14,697 nt of DNA from Anaerolineales bacterium (GTDB lineage Bacteria > Chloroflexota > Anaerolineae > Anaerolineales > E44-bin32): assembly GCA_023144145.1 (NCBI GenBank), contig JAGLGG010000019.1, positions 1 to 14,697 of the forward strand, written 5' to 3'. Below are positions 14,423 to 14,697 of the stretch, one piece after another (position 1 is the stretch's first letter; each line of letters starts with the position of its first letter). Both the position numbers and the translations under genes were made by a program. The notes below the pieces were generated by a model that had not been told where the DNA came from, searched no databases, and saw only the letters and a program-made list of their open reading frames with translations.

Positions 14423-14448
14423 CCCTTAAAGTAAGCGCATGGTAAAAT
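14419..14448 (+). promoter_or_regulatory. tRNA-Glu promoter overlapping the loader stop codon
   Basis: TTGACC (14419-14424) and TAAAAT (14443-14448), 18 bp apart, form the best sigma-70-type promoter in the window. The -35 box covers the TGA stop of the loader gene (14420-14422). The expected start point lies only a few bases before the tRNA 5' end at 14458. Confidence 0.6.
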
Positions 14449-14457
14449 TCGCCCTGC

Positions 14458-14533
14458 GCCCCCATCGTCTAGGGGACTAGGACGTGGGCCTTTCAAGCCC
14501 AAAACGGGGGTTCGAATCCCCCTGGGGGCACCA
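14458..14533 (+). tRNA. tRNA-Glu (anticodon TTC), CCA encoded
   Basis: A full cloverleaf can be drawn. The acceptor stem is GCCCCCA (14458-14464) with TGGGGGC (14523-14529). The D arm is GTC/GAC. The anticodon stem TGGGC/GCCCA encloses loop CTTTCAA, whose middle triplet TTC reads GAA/GAG glutamate codons. The T arm is GGGGG-TTCGAAT-CCCCC. Discriminator A14530 is followed by an encoded CCA (14531-14533). There is no intron. It lies 35 bp after the loader gene on the same strand and probably has its own promoter. Confidence 0.97.
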
Positions 14534-14538
14534 AACCA

Positions 14539-14564
14539 AGAGCACCCGCAAGCCGGGGTGCTCT
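14539..14564 (+). terminator. 9-bp hairpin just after tRNA-Glu
   Basis: AGAGCACCC (14539-14547) and GGGTGCTCT (14556-14564) form a perfect 9-bp stem with an 8-nt loop, 5 bp after the tRNA CCA end. The T-tract is missing (CATAGG follows), so termination may be weak. It could also guide 3'-end processing. Confidence 0.5.
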
Positions 14565-14656
14565 CATAGGTTAAACCCTAATTTACAAACCCTCATAATT
14601 CATTCGGCTTCCCAACCTTAAACCTATTATTTGTCCAGATAACGCTAGACAATAGC

Positions 14657-14686
14657 TTGACGCCGCCAAGGCTCCCATGTTAGGCT
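14657..14686 (+). promoter_or_regulatory. Candidate promoter facing out of the window
   Basis: TTGACG (14657-14662) and TAGGCT (14681-14686), 18 bp apart, resemble a sigma-70 promoter with a GC-leaning -10. Any transcript would start at the very end of the window, so its gene is unseen. The rest of 14565-14656 shows no coding frame or clear structure. Confidence 0.35.
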
Positions 14687-14697
14687 CTTGATCATTG

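Noticed and set aside
1..14697. CRISPR array, insertion sequence or prophage
   Set aside because: No regularly spaced repeats, transposase, integrase or phage structural genes were seen. The DnaD and loader genes sit with chromosomal dnaB and a tRNA, and no attachment-site duplication of the tRNA 3' end is present in the window.

Overview
The window is bacterial, of moderate GC content, densely coded on both strands, with one tRNA gene. The gene content suggests Chloroflexota, probably an Anaerolineae-type lineage. It has GT87-type membrane mannosyltransferase-like proteins, a single-chain ADP-forming acyl-CoA synthetase, a DUF151 bifunctional nuclease, and DnaB followed by a DnaD-like protein and a Cys4-zinc DnaC/DnaI-type loader. 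This assignment is inference from family content; no marker gene fixes it.

Left part, minus strand (1-5229). In transcription order there is a solo Roadblock/LC7 protein, hypoxanthine phosphoribosyltransferase (hpt), a 446-residue polytopic membrane protein of the MATE/ANKH-like (MOP) type, a GT87-like polytopic glycosyltransferase, and a second GT-C-like polytopic protein cut by the window start. hpt and the transporter are 64 bp apart and may be co-transcribed. The other genes are separated by 245-375 bp gaps that hold hairpins and palindromes.

Middle, plus strand (5840-7782). A PfkB-family kinase and pseudouridine-5'-phosphate glycosidase form a two-gene pseudouridine salvage unit. The kinase makes pseudouridine 5'-phosphate, and PsuG splits it to uracil and ribose 5-phosphate. 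With hpt, the window therefore holds both purine-base salvage and modified-nucleoside breakdown. The 610 bp gap before the kinase holds a strong bulged hairpin element of unknown nature.

Minus strand (7830-9923). A fused alpha-beta ADP-forming acyl-CoA synthetase converges on psuG. It would conserve energy from acyl-CoA as ATP.

Right part, plus strand (10334-14533). Bifunctional nuclease (DUF151), replicative helicase dnaB, a DnaD-domain protein and a helicase-loader ATPase run in one direction, followed by tRNA-Glu(TTC). The last two proteins overlap by 71 bp. The loader is the most notable object in the window: one polypeptide with an N-terminal four-cysteine zinc module and two complete DnaC-type AAA+ modules in tandem, each with its own Walker A, Walker B and arginine-finger-like motif. 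The tRNA promoter appears to overlap the loader's stop codon. The helicase, its DnaD partner and its loader are encoded side by side, which suggests a compact primosome operon.
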